Assembly (NCBI GenBank): GCA_031763025.1
Contig: JASSKH010000040.1
Location: 372,001 to 436,000, forward strand
Direction of reading: 5' to 3'
Source of the DNA: Macrocystis pyrifera
Lineage: Eukaryota; Sar; Phaeophyceae; Laminariales; Laminariaceae
Length of the DNA: 64,000 bases
Shown: one piece after another, positions 43,700 through 54,847 of the stretch
Position numbering within the stretch: the first letter of the stretch is position 1
Layout of the letters: every line of letters starts with the position of its first letter
Position numbers and translations under genes: made by a program
Notes under the pieces: model-generated
The model's database searches: none
Told to the model about the DNA's origin: nothing
The model's input: only the letters and a program-made list of their open reading frames with translations

Positions 43700-44165
43700 T
43701 TTCCAGAGCTGTTCAAGGCTCCGAACCGAGCGAGCTTTAACTCTCTCTTTATATACATTCTTACGGTTAGGTTCGGTATGGATCATCCCCTGTTGTTTTC
43801 TACGAGTTAGTTCGGTTTGGTTCTAAAATTTCTAGCATTTGTACGGACCGACTCGGTTCGGAATCGTGGTCTCAAGATTCAACATTCCTACAGATCGAAT
43901 CGCTTCCATCTTAGTAAAATGCCGATCCTTTTACGGTCGTTGTTTTGAGAACCGTGGGGAACTCAACGGTTCCCACGCAAATGGACCGTGCACGATATGC
44001 GTGTTGGAATCCGAAGCAAACAGATCGGTCGTATTTTGTTTTCGGCGCGCATGTGACTGACCGTGGTCGTTCAGTGCGAGGTTTGGGCACGTTTGTGACG
44101 AACCATGGGCATGGGCACGGTTTTATTGTACGGTCGAAAACCGCGACTTGTAAAACGGTCATACT
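43700..44165. mobile_element. Possible hAT-like element remnant
   Basis: Begins near CAGAGCTGTTCAAGGCTCCG (43703) and is crowded with GGTTCGG, CGGTTCGG and CGTGGTCG words in both orientations, like the interiors of the hAT elements at 2864 and 5242. No matching right terminus was found, so this is tentative. Confidence 0.3.
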
Positions 44166-44166
44166 A

Positions 44167-46442
44167 CTATTTGCAAGAAAAATGTGTGGATGGGTTCATG
44201 GCACTCTCGCTACTGCTAAAAAATTTCGAACAAAGGCAACAGCCACCGTGGGACGTACCCATGCAAGTATCGATACTACAGGGAACCCTGACCCATAGCA
44301 GGCAACGCTCGCGCTTTCTCATGCTCACCCGAATACGTTCTGTTGAAATCGCGTCGCACGTCTCCGCCATTGTGGACAAACGCATTGGTGTTGACGTGCG
44401 GTAGGGTTTCTTGCTGACGTCACGCACCGTGCCTTCCCTGTTGCCCTGTGCCCTGTACCGCGGGTGCGGCTTGGGCTGCGGTGGGGCAGTGTGTTCTGGG
44501 CTGCCCGTCGCCGTCGTCCGTAGACGCGCTGTGTTTGGCGCGCGGTGTTGCTTCGTTTGGGTGTGCACGGTTCCCTCGCTCCCTCCCTGTCTCGGATACC
44601 CAAGGTGGAGTTTCGCATGCGGTGGGGCGGTGTGGGGTGAACTACCGTGGGAGCGAAGAGGCATGTTTTCGGCTAGTTTCTGCACCTCCGCCGAGGTGAC
44701 CCCGATGTTGCGAGGCCTCCTCGGTGGCAAGACGTCGGCTGCCTTTATCGCCTCCAGCGGCTCATGGATCTGGAACCGAGGTCCACCAGAGGAGATCGTT
44801 TGACGAGCAGCAAGGGTCGTAGGGGGGGGGGGGGGGGGGCGTACTAATTTGTTGGTTACCTTAGTTATTTGACCATTGACTACGTATCCCTTTCGAGACG
44901 GCATTCGTGTTGCGGTATGCATGCACAAGCCGTACGAAGGAGAAATGAGTGCACTGTGCAATGGCGCGGCGACATGACGTGAGCGCTCGTTTGGATTTTC
45001 TGCGATGAGTCTACCGCAACTGTCCGCGTCGTATACTACAACAATGTTGCAAACTAACAGGATGTAAAAACGCATTTTGCGGCGTACAACTATTTCCTTG
45101 AATACGATCTGCTCGTATCCAACAGGACCGACAAGAAACGATTCGAGCATTACAATGGCGTTCTCACCGCCCGTCGCCTGCGCGCCGCCCATATCTGGCG
45201 CAGGCTTGTCGTGACCAAGTTAGCTGCGTACACGACGATTCGGCGCGGTGTCCGGGGCAGAACGCAGATGACGCGCCTGGCTCCCTCTCTCGTGTTTGAG
45301 ATTACTTTTCTTGGCAAGGCAGCCGAGTGTTCAATGACGGTTTCGACGGGGCGAAGCACAGTGCAGATGCTGCGCATGATCCTTTCCCTTGCTGTAGATA
45401 GCGCTGTCGTCAGGAACCCAGTCGTGTACTGGACGACCCTTTCCATTGCCCTGAGCATGGCACAAACCGTGAGCTTGGCTGCGTTACATATCAATGATAT
45501 CGTCTTCCTGATAAAGTTGACCGCCATTACACCGATTGTTTCCGCCGTCCGGAGCACAACGCAGGTAGCGCGCCTGGCGACGTTCCTCATGTTTGATATT
45601 AAGGCTTTGAATAAGACCTCCGCGAAGCCCACGACCGTTCCAACTGCCCTGAGCACGATGCAGACCATGTGCCTGATCCCCTCCGTTGTGCCGGAGATTA
45701 AGACATTGAGGGAAACAGTGACGTACACGAAGACTCTCTCTACTATCCGCAGAGCGACGCAAGCGATTATTACTCCAGCGACCCAAGGTAACCAGCGTAC
45801 CCACCCGAGGCCACGGCGAACCATTCCAGCTACCTTCTTCCTGTGGGAGACGAGGTTACGTAGCAGCTCGTATGCGGCAAAGTTCGCAATCAGTATTCCG
45901 GTGAGGATGCGGTACATGGCCGCCGGGAGGTCGATGCCCATGGCCCACTGAAGCGCCCAAAGATTGAAGAGGCGCCAGAAGTACAGACCCGTACTTCCCA
46001 GAAGTACCATGATGCCGAAGGCCTTGAGCGTCAATGCTCGCTGTTCCGACTCAACGTGACTATTTTTTCGATTGTGCTTACGTGCGTCGTGGCCTAAACG
46101 GCGGCTCCTATGGATGTTGGCCTTTCTCGTGACGGAGATAGCAGACGACGATAACGCCCCTCGGCGAGCGGTGTGGAGGGTGTGTGTTGGGGACCATCCC
46201 GCCTGCTTGCCGGTGTTGTCACGGCTAATGTCGGCCATGGGCGATGCTGCCGCACCAGTTACTGCACCTAGCAGCGAAGGAGCAGTTTTTTTCGTCGGAG
46301 AATTCATCAGCGGTTTTGGTGATGGCAATTGTGTCGGCGGTACATACGACATCGCCTTTTCGTTGTAAACGCAACGCGTTGCTTCCGTTGTGGGATATAC
46401 GGTACATTCTTTGTACCGACAGCGGGCGCTCTGATGTACCAT
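44167..46442 (-). CDS. Membrane-associated protein with six 33-residue repeats, two exons
   Basis: Exon 1 runs 46442-45168 and exon 2 44769-44167. The GTGAGA donor and TTCCAG acceptor join in phase 0, giving about 626 residues. Residues 1-135 are polar and basic. Hydrophobic stretches lie at about 140-165, 173-193 and 212-232. Residues 228-425 are six repeats of exactly 33 residues, each opening CxxLR or similar (CVALR, CIVLR, CVVLR, CAMLR, CTVLR, CVLPR) and amphipathic. The donor falls exactly at the end of repeat six. As 33 is 3 x 11, the repeats could form the 11-mer membrane-binding helices seen in perilipin or synuclein-type proteins; this is inference. Exon 2 carries a duplicated ~47-residue HTAPP segment. 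The intron holds a LINE tail. ATG at residue 31 is an alternative start. Confidence 0.6.
44822..44901 (-). mobile_element. LINE 3' end fragment L2, with poly(C) tail
   Basis: Minus strand encodes RKGYVVNGQITKVTNK-like residues, then GTACGCCC and ~18 C. A run-through frame joins it to flanking sequence, but it lies within the intron of the gene at 44167-46442, in sense orientation. Confidence 0.65.
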
Positions 46443-46563
46443 GTATTTATTTCAGAATTAAATTTGATTCAGAAACAAAGCAGTATATAAACTAATGGAG
46501 AGCTACTGTACGAGTACTGCAATATATCGTACGCGTCTTTATACTGTAGATTTACGTCGTAAT

Positions 46564-46700
46564 CTGGAACAGAAAAGAGGGGACGCAAAGCAGGGTGGAT
46601 CCCTTTTCGGGAAAGCCTCATTGTTGTGGGGGGAGAAAATGATTGAGTATCACTCCGTGAGCGATATCGCAGCTCTACAACAGCACGACAATTAGAAAGA
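46564..46700. repeat. Dispersed ~140-bp repeat, copy 1
   Basis: Matches 50197-50338: CTGGAACAGAAAAGAGGG, CCCTTTTCGGGAAAGCCTCA, GAGTATCACTCCGTGAGCGA and CGCAGCTCTACAACAGCACG in order. The minus-strand reading VVELRYRSRSDTQS and TMRLSRKGI is kept in both copies. Confidence 0.7.
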
Positions 46701-47950
46701 TAGCGAGAAATGCGATAGTGAAAAGGGGCAAACGAGCGACGGCTGGTTGGCTCTACGGTCACAACAAGCAAACAGGGTTTAATCCAGGACGAACGCGATC
46801 GAATACAACGAATCCCCGGACCGCGACTATTAAGACATTAGGGAGTAGGCACCGTGGCACGTTGAGGTGCTTGCCCCTGCGAATTCGATTACGAGAGATG
46901 CGATAGTGAGAAGGGACAAACGAGCGACGGCTGGTTGGCACTACGGCCACAGCAAGCAAACAGGGTTTAATCCCCGACGAACACGGTCGAATACGACGAG
47001 TTGAATCCCCGGATCGCGACTACCGTCGAAGACATTAGGGAGTGGGCGCCGTGGCACGCTGAGGTGCTTACTCTTGCCGAATCGATAGCGAGAGATGCGA
47101 TAGCGAGCAAGGACAAACGAGCGGCGGCTGGTTGGCACTACGGCCACAACAAGCAAACAGGATTTAAGCCCGGACGAACGCCGTCGAAGACAACGGGTTG
47201 AATCCCCGGACCGTCTACCGTAGTAGACATTAGGGAGTAGGCGCCGTGGCACGTTGAGGTGCTTACCCCTGCCGATTCGATAACGAGAGATACGAGAATG
47301 AGAAGGGACAAACGAGCGACGGCTGGTTAGTACTACGGCCACAGCAAGCCAACAGGGTTTAATCCCCGACGAACGCGGTCGAATACGACGGGTTTAATCC
47401 CGGGACCGTAACAAGTAGACATTCGGGAGTAGGCACCGTGGCACGTTGAGGTGATTACTCCTGCCGATTCGATAACGAGAGATACGATAATGAGAGTGGA
47501 CAAACGAGCGACGGCCAGTTGGCTCAACGGCCACAACAAGCAGACAGGGTTCAATCCCCGACAAAAAGGCGTTCTACGATCGAGGTTGACCCTATTTTCT
47601 GGAGCTCCTCACTTAAGGAGCTCCATACCCTACCCTCAAACTGACTTCAGCAAAAAATCAGATTGAATCTCGATGAATGCTCCCATGGCCCAAGTATATT
47701 AAAAAGTCATTTTCGAAACAAGATTGACATTCCGACGATTTTGGGCTGAGGAACTCCCGTCAAACAGAAAACACTTTTAGCGGGAAAGTCTTACTTCTAA
47801 CGTAGAACGCGTCCGAACGGGATCGAATACACCGGGTTGAATCCCCGGACCGCGACTAGAAGACATTCGAGAGTAGGCACCGTGGCACCTTGAGGTGCTT
47901 ACTCCTGCGGGCGGTTCTGGCCATGCGGCCGCAGTAAGCGCGCTGGGGTC
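46690..47950. repeat. ~190-bp satellite with tRNA-like promoter boxes
   Basis: Units start near GAGAGATGCGATAGTGAGAA at about 46700, 46890, 47085, 47281 and 47470, with a sixth, diverged unit after an unrelated stretch (about 47570-47810). Each unit has TGGTTGGC-CTACGG, then GGGTTTAATCCCCGA. The copy near 47519-47555 has TGGCTCAACGG and GGTTCAATCCC, which fit pol III A-box and B-box patterns. The gap between them is too short for an anticodon arm, so no tRNA gene is called. Confidence 0.7.
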
Positions 47951-47999
47951 AATGCCCAACTCGCACGAGCGAGCACATAGGGTTACACCTCCGACCTGC

Positions 48000-50120
48000 T
48001 ATCGATACGACGGCAGCCCATCGCAACTCACATACTCGGTCACATGCTCGGTCAGTCCTAGGTAACAACCCCGATCACGAAAATAGGGTTAAATCCCCGG
48101 CATGTTCGAGCACAGGGTGACATTTCGGCCACCACGAGCGAGCAGGGTTTGTTTTCTAATCATGCAAGCTTATTACGTGCACTGCGGTCTCACGGTTCAA
48201 CCCCGGTGAACAACTACGTGCGAGGCATCGACGAACGAAATCGTGCTGACACGAACCACCATTTCGTAGTGGAGTATACTCTCTGAAAAAAAAAAATGGG
48301 TTTTAGCCTATTCAAGGTGTACGTACCTACTGATTTTATTTACAACACAGCAGCAGTATACGTACTTCGTACCCGAATGCGAAGTCAAACATTCAGCGGC
48401 CGTGGGCACCGTTGGACCGGAGTTTTTTTGCTAAGAAAGAGCGCGAGAACCGCGAGGAACAATAAGGACGGTACCATCGATGGAAGCCATGCCTGTCCAA
48501 GAACGACGGGGGATTCGTGTATCGTATGGCGGTTCAAGAGAGCAAGGACAGCGGGGCGTGTTTGTGGCCGGTATAGCCACGAGAGCGGTGACGACGACAA
48601 TACTAAGGGACGGTGACTTGTCAACGCACGTGAGGATAGAGTGCGATGACACCGGAGGACGGTCACACATAGAGTAAGGGGAGTAGCGCGACGGCTGACC
48701 CTCAATCGCACGACACGTACATGTAAGCGGGGCGTACCATGATCGATAGGGTCGCCGTTGCCGGCTGCTAGAAATAGGGACGGGGATGCGGCACTTGACG
48801 AACGGTAGCACAGGAGTAGCAGAAGGCTGGGCTATGCATAGCGACCTGTACGCGACAGCACAGGCGAATCGAAGCCAGGAGTGCGCCAGCGTTCGCGACA
48901 CGATAAGCGGCGATGTGGAACTGTAACGGGAACAGCGGGAGCGTAAGGTGCTGGCGTTACTACAAGGGGGGAACGTGCACGGGCCACGCACCTGGCGACT
49001 AAAATGACGAGTCGCGGCGTAATCCCACCTTCATGTATAGTTGGAATATACATACCGGTATATAGTGGCAAAATAATATAATATAAAAAGTACATGTCGT
49101 ATACATGCGAGTCCTCAACGCACACGCGAACACGTTGACACACGCACAGAAAAACAGCGAGCGCACGAACCAGTATATTTTGCATCCGTGACACTTATTT
49201 TGACCGATCAAGTCTATATCGCATATAATCGACAACTGTTTCACGTCTGTACCCACGTGGTATTAATAGAAACTGTACGGAATATAAATATATGTATATA
49301 TATCATACTACTGATATTCATAGACCGTCAATCCGAAGTGTGGTCGCAATTGATTGCCCTTACGTCCGCCATGTCTCTCGGCGGGTGCGTCTGGTCACAG
49401 TCGCATCGAGCCTACGTTAGCTCCAAGTACATCGCAACCTACGGTAGTGAGTGGTGCACCGTATCTCAAGTGCCTGTAATTGCTTACTATATCAAGCATA
49501 GTTGCACATCTTGCCGTGTCAAGTGTGGTAGGATCTGCCAGCGTATGGCTTGTGACCCTATCACGGAGGCACCGAGAAGTAGGTTTTTCGTTCCTATTTT
49601 CCCCAAATCTGAAAGTCGAAGAACAAATGGGATGAGGGGGCGAGGACCAAGCGAAACGTAGAAAACATGCCGACTGTGGCAGACGTTATGCGTGCTTCAT
49701 TAGACGAAAGCGTATAGTAACTACGGGGGGGGGGCGGGCTGCGGTATCTGGGAAAATATAGTGTGGGAGACCACCTACATAAACGCTCCGCCTTTGTCGC
49801 CCCTCAAGCACGACATGAGCGTATGTTAATCCGGAAGAACCGCACGGAGACACGCTACAACACTGCGTGCTGACAACCAGGTAAACGCGTTCCGGGTGCA
49901 TCACACCGCGATCGCATACCTCAGCGCGTATCACCGTCGGAGGGGTATGGAAAATTGTACACCACGTTCCCACGGGACAACCAACGGAGCAGAACCCCTA
50001 ATCAACCAGGCTACAAGTTTGGGAACAATAAGGAATAGAAGGCACCCGCAAAAAAGGATACGCATCACACGAGCGACGACATTAACATAAGAGAAGGATC
50101 AACAAGTATAGGTGTGATCT
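48000..50120. other. Intergenic, no gene supported
   Basis: Includes a frame at 48480-48677 (RGVFVAG, THVRIEC) and another at 49188-49661 with neither domain nor splice support, and a G-rich run at about 49725-49734. Confidence 0.4.
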
Positions 50121-50127
50121 CATGCCG

Positions 50128-50597
50128 CAGCAGAAGGAGGCCTCATTGATCCCAAACTATATACGAATTAACGTACGACGCGATGTTACAACAGTAACCT
50201 GGAACAGAAAAGAGGGGGCGCCAGCAGGGTAGATCCCTTTTCGGGAAAGCCTCATTGTTGCATGCGGAGACAGTGATTGAGTATCACTCCGTGAGCGATA
50301 CCGCAGCTCTACAACAGCACGACAAAGTAGAAAGAGGCTAGGAAAAAAACAGACCATCCCGCCCGCCCATCGTTGGTAGCGAAGTGTACCGTCGACAACG
50401 ACATCAGTTTTGTTAGTGTTTATTTCACCCGGGTACCTACTCTCTGCGACGAGGTGCCGCGTTGATTGCCAGACAACCAACGCGGGAGTAGTAACCCTGG
50501 GTGAGAGTCTCCGGCTGGTCGCAGCAGGAGGCCTCATTGATCCCAAACTTTATACCAGTACGAATTAACGTACGACGCGATGTTACAACAGTATCAC
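50128..50597. repeat. Dispersed repeat copy 2, flanked by a ~65-bp direct repeat
   Basis: 50197-50338 matches 46564-46700. The sequence just before it (GGAGGCCTCATTGATCCCAAACT...GTACGACGCGATGTTACAAC, 50135-50190) recurs at about 50527-50592. This gives direct repeats ~390 bp apart. Confidence 0.6.
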
Positions 50598-51545
50598 GGG
50601 CTATAGAGCTGGAGAGCTCTCCGGCGTTTTGTTTTCTACGGCGTTCGGTCTCTTTTACACGGGAACGCTGGCGCTTCTTATGGAAAAACTTCGTCTAAGC
50701 GCTAGAGACTATCCCGCTGCGTGTTTTCTTGTATTCGCTTTCAAGTATACATACTTGAAGCAAACCTCAACGGAATTGTTGCGTATGGCCGAAACCGCAA
50801 CTAGCAAAGTGCAAGCGTTGGCAAGGGCCGGTCCTGACGCGGAAAATAAACGAAATAAAAAATGAAATAAAACATAACGAAATAAAAAAAACGAAGAGCA
50901 AAACTAAAGAGCACGTGAGTTGTATTGGTCAAACTAAAAAAAAATAGAAGTAGAAATCTCGATACCTCCGTTTTCACGTTTCGTTTTTTTTTGTCCCAGA
51001 GGACTTGAAAAAAACGAAATGGGTGCCGAAATAAGGGTTACCAAGGGTCGAAGAGGAACTTTGGAGAGCTCGAAGCGTTAGGATGAAGTTCCGATAAAGT
51101 TTTTACGACCGGTTGGCAAGCGCACGATGGCCGAGGTAGTGCATGTGTCACGCGGCTTGTCTGCTGACGGCGCGAGCATGAATGGGTAGGGAATCACCAA
51201 GGGGTGCCCTCGCAAGAAACCGGGGCATCAGCAAATGGCGGTGGCGGTATTTTTTTCAACATGATGAGTTCCAATCATTATTCAAACGTCTGCCATCGAA
51301 AAGCGTTGGCCGATACACAAGTTCTAGAGCACTACGCAGGGAGCGGACTGGACCACGAGAACCGCCTGCTGTGAAGGGTGCCTCGCATTTGCGAGTTGCG
51401 TCTATCCAACGTCGCTGTCGAGCGCTATGGCCGGGAATCACGTGCTGTGGCGGTTGAGTCATTCTGAAACATTGCACCGCGTACAAGTTCGACTCGACTT
51501 CTTTTTGTCTCGTTCTTTTCTTCTCTTTTTTTCTCGTTGTTATAA
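50598..51545. other. Intergenic, no gene supported
   Basis: AAATAAA-rich stretch at about 50845-50960. Small frames at 50629-50865 and 51182-51457 are without domains. Confidence 0.35.
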
Positions 51546-51779
51546 GGGCTCATCTTAACGGGAACTTTCGGCTCTTTCAATTTGACTTGATTTTGTTTTC
51601 TAATTTAATTCAAGGGCCCATCTTATCGAGGACTTTCGGTTCTTTCAATTTGACTAGATTTTTGTTATATTTCTAATTTAATTTACATCTGATTGAACGG
51701 AATTTTAGTTTTTTGTTTTTCTAATTTAATTTACATCTGATTGAACGAAATTTAAAGTGTTCCCCGTTAAGATGGGCTC
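51546..51779. mobile_element. 234-bp TIR element with TAA target duplication
   Basis: Left end GGGCTCATCTTAACGGGAAC and inverted right end GAGCCCATCTTAACGGGGAAC. TAA lies outside both ends (51543-51545, 51780-51782). The AT-rich interior has two copies of AATTTACATCTGATTGAACG and two of CTTTCGG-TCTTTCAATTTGACT. Non-coding. The 3-bp TWA duplication fits PIF/Harbinger. Confidence 0.75.
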
Positions 51780-51996
51780 TAACTCAACCTGCTGTTTTTT
51801 ACGGAAACCGACAGTCCGTTTATTTCGTTTTCTTGTTTCGCTTTCTTGGTCCTCGTTAAGACCGCGCCTAGTCTACACAGTGGTTATGGACCGAAGTCGC
51901 CCTTGATCGCGTGTGGTCGACGTATCACGCAGCTTGCAAGGCTGACTAGCCACGAGACTATCGTTGAAAGCTTATCGTAAAGCAGTATAAGCCTTA

Positions 51997-52866
51997 GGGC
52001 CGCTCCTAACGAACCGAAAAAAAAAGATCACGATTCGTGACTTTTTGGCATGCCAAAAGATCACGATCCGTGACATTTCAGTTCTAACGAAAAAAGCCGA
52101 AAAACGTCGCGTTTCGAGATATTTTCAAATACTAATATATCGGGGGGGGGGGGGGGGTACATAGTTAATAGGACCTATGGCATACATAAAAACCCATATT
52201 TTTGCCTGTTTTTGCTAATAATATTTGGTGCTGTACTATGGGCCCCCGTAATAGTAAAAATTGCGATATCTCAACCCCAACGTTTGTTGGGGGTGGAGCC
52301 GAATCTCGAGAGCGGGGCACGGCCACGCCGGGCTGGGCCGTCCGCACCTGGCCCAGCCGGTGATATATTCGAATCACGGGCCGAAGCCTGACCCAGCCTG
52401 TGAGATTCCGATTTCACCGACCGTCGGCCAAGCTCGGTTCGCGAGATTGCATCTCGCAGGCCGTCTGCCCGGCCTGGTCTGTGACATCCTCAGGTCATTT
52501 TTTGCGTTTGTCTTCCAGCAGGCTCCTCCTCCCCCTGGAGATTTCGAGGCCACAACCTCCTCGTTAGCCCGCGCCCAGCGGTGTCTTTGGGTAGCCGCCC
52601 GTTGTCCACAAGCGACGTACCAAGCAGAGTCTGCCATGCCCCTATACCGACCTTCGGATACCGTTGGTGCGCGTGGGTTGCGTAGTGCCTTGATCAGGCG
52701 TATTTTGAGACACGACAGTTTTTTTTTTTTTTTCGGGAAAAGCTAGAAAAATTGGCGTCATGAATCGTGATTTTTTTGTCGTGATTCATCACGACAGAAA
52801 AAAACACGATTCACGACAAAAATCTCACGAATCGTGATTTTTTTTTTTGTTCGTGAGGAGTGGCCC
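51997..52866. mobile_element. 870-bp TIR element with TTA target duplication
   Basis: Left end GGGCCGCTCCTAACGAAC and inverted right end GGGCCACTCCTCACGAAC continue for ~45 bp through an A-run to TCACGATTCGTGA. TTA lies on both sides (51994-51996, 52867-52869). Further ATCACGATTCGTGA palindromes are repeated near both ends. A TA-target MITE is nested at 52142-52251. A GC-rich middle carries an open frame at 52261-52746 with no recognised domain; it may be captured host sequence. Confidence 0.8.
52142..52251 (-). mobile_element. TA-target MITE, copy 8, nested
   Basis: Core GGACCTATGGCATACATAAA...CCCCCGTAA TA. The left terminus is replaced by a run of 16 G. Nested in the 870-bp TIR element. 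Confidence 0.65.
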
Positions 52867-52869
52867 TTA

Positions 52870-54740
52870 TTATAAAGAAAAAAAGGGCATTACACTACAG
52901 TGTGATATGGGTGGAGTATTCATGGGCTATAGATATAGATAATACGTTGCAGTCTTGTAGTCTCACGAATACGAGAATAATCCAAAGAATGGATTAACCC
53001 GGCGGATATTCCGTCAGTTGAGAGTAACGTTCTCTTAGGAATGTTCCCTAGGGCGGAAAACCCCTTAGATGAGAGTAATGTTCCTTAACGCAGATAGGAT
53101 CACGAAGTGAGATATTCTTATATTAGCAGAAGAACGATTGGTAGCCATAGGAAAGTTCTGTAGGCGTACATCAGATAAGAGGAATTTAGGAGAGTTTGTG
53201 GCGTGGGGTGGGACGAGCTCCGCATCACAACAGCCGCGTATCCTGCTGCAAGAAAGAAAACTATGAGCGGTTATGAAGCGAATATCCGCACCGTACAGAC
53301 TGCATACAGCAGCAGTGTCGCCCTCGTCATACGAGGAAAAGTGATGCTGTAGTAGGTGCTGCAGCGTGATACCCTCAGGCGGGCAAGGGTAGAAGCTGTG
53401 TCAGCTGGGGGTATGACAGGTGGGTACGGAAACGAGATCCGTGGTGGTTGATGGTGCACCTGCGCAGCTACTACTATCACATGCGAACAAGACCGTCGTT
53501 GGGGAGTAGGTATATCGTGCTGAAAACGAAGTTACAGCCATGGCACACTACGATTGCTGCAGCAGTAGATAGCAAGGCCTCGTCCGAGCGTACGACGGCG
53601 CAGCCCCCGACCAACCTACCTGTGCTCTCGGGCAGTCCACCTTACCTACGTGTAGCATACGCCACGTACGTACGTGCTTGCGGGTCATTTATCGTCCCCA
53701 ACTGCAATTCAATCGCGCCCGCTTCTCTCTGATCAAACATCCTTTCGTTGCTACCTGTATACTGTACCGGTTGACACCGGTATGAAGTACCCACGTACAT
53801 GCAGTAGTCCCCGTGTATGATACCTCGTACCGGTACCGGTGTGTACCCATGTCCATGCTCACCTCTCGGTGTAGAGCAATCTCCGAACGAAGTCGTTTTC
53901 AAACGAATGCGCCTCATACGCGGCGGGTTGTGGGGCACCTCTCCGCGAGGCCACCCACAAAGAGAGGCGAATGAGGCAGACTTCTATGCCCTGTGATCGT
54001 CGATTCGCAGCAGAAGGGGCCCACTTGGCTTCCGCCAGAGGGTCGAGATGTCGGTATGGCAGCTGTCCCAGAGATGGAGAAACGGGAATCGCAGGTTGTT
54101 CTCAGCCTCTCCCTCCCTACTCGTACGATTGACGATAAAACCGTTTCGAGCGTATCGAAAAAAAGGAGGCGTTATTGCCTTCGTTGAATTCGTTGTACGT
54201 CAACACAGCAGTATCTCACTCTCGTGTCGGTTCGGATACGCACTCTCGTATCGGTTCGGATACGTCGGATATGGGACCTCTCATCAACAAAGATCTTCCT
54301 TTTTTTCCGTTTCGTTGTTTTTTTAGTTTTTTTGCTCTCTTGGATGACCACAGAAATGTAACAACAAAAAAAAAACAAAAGTACCACCAGGTACCTGGTG
54401 TACCCGTGGTAATACCTGGTACAGCAGTGCAGTACTACTATTACGGACCAACGCCCAAATGGGTAGGGTGACCCGTGTACTGAGTCAAGCTGGGGAGACT
54501 ATTGAGAGGTTTTAGTGGGTTCAACTCCTACACTACCTGAGTCGGGAGAGATAAAATCTAGACTTTGGTGCCTACATCCTCGGAGTACACCACACTTCAA
54601 TGACGGTCAGAGACACAGGCCCGACCACAAAGGTGGAAGAAACGAACCGGGTTCGAACCGGTGCACGAAAACTTGAGAAATAAGTGTGGACAGGGATTTC
54701 CTCTCGCTCTCCGAGGCATTAAAAAAAAAAAAAAGTACTA
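52870..54740. other. Intergenic, no gene supported
   Basis: Contains a twice-repeated GAGAGTAA-GTTC motif (about 53015-53090) and TACCAGGTACC-type words. A T-arm-like CCGGTTCGAACCCGGT on the minus strand at about 54648 is not part of a full tRNA. Confidence 0.4.
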
Positions 54741-54743
54741 CTA

Positions 54744-54847
54744 TTACGGGGGATCATAGTTAATAGGACCAAAAGTTGATAGTAAAAATGTGAAAATATA
54801 TAGGTTGCTGTTTGTACCGTAGTTCCTATTATCTATGGCCCCCGTCA
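54744..54847 (+). mobile_element. TA-target MITE, copy 9
   Basis: TTACGGGGGATCATAG...GGCCCCCGTCA with TA on both sides, core in plus orientation. Confidence 0.75.

Noticed and set aside
44770-45192. A single 341-residue minus-strand frame from 45192 to 44167
   Set aside because: Its first part reads through an intron and a LINE tail with a poly(C) run; only the part from 44769 fits as an exon.
48480-48677. SET-like or viral domain in the frame with RGVFVAG and THVRIEC
   Set aside because: Only a few residues fit and none of the catalytic motifs are present.
54461-54545. tRNA on the plus strand with GTGGGTTCAACTCCTAC
   Set aside because: Acceptor pairing is partial and there is no D-arm with a usable A box.
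54600-54700. tRNA on the minus strand with the T-arm CCGGTTCGAACCCGGT
   Set aside because: The T-arm pairs well but no D-arm, anticodon arm or matching acceptor strand could be found upstream.
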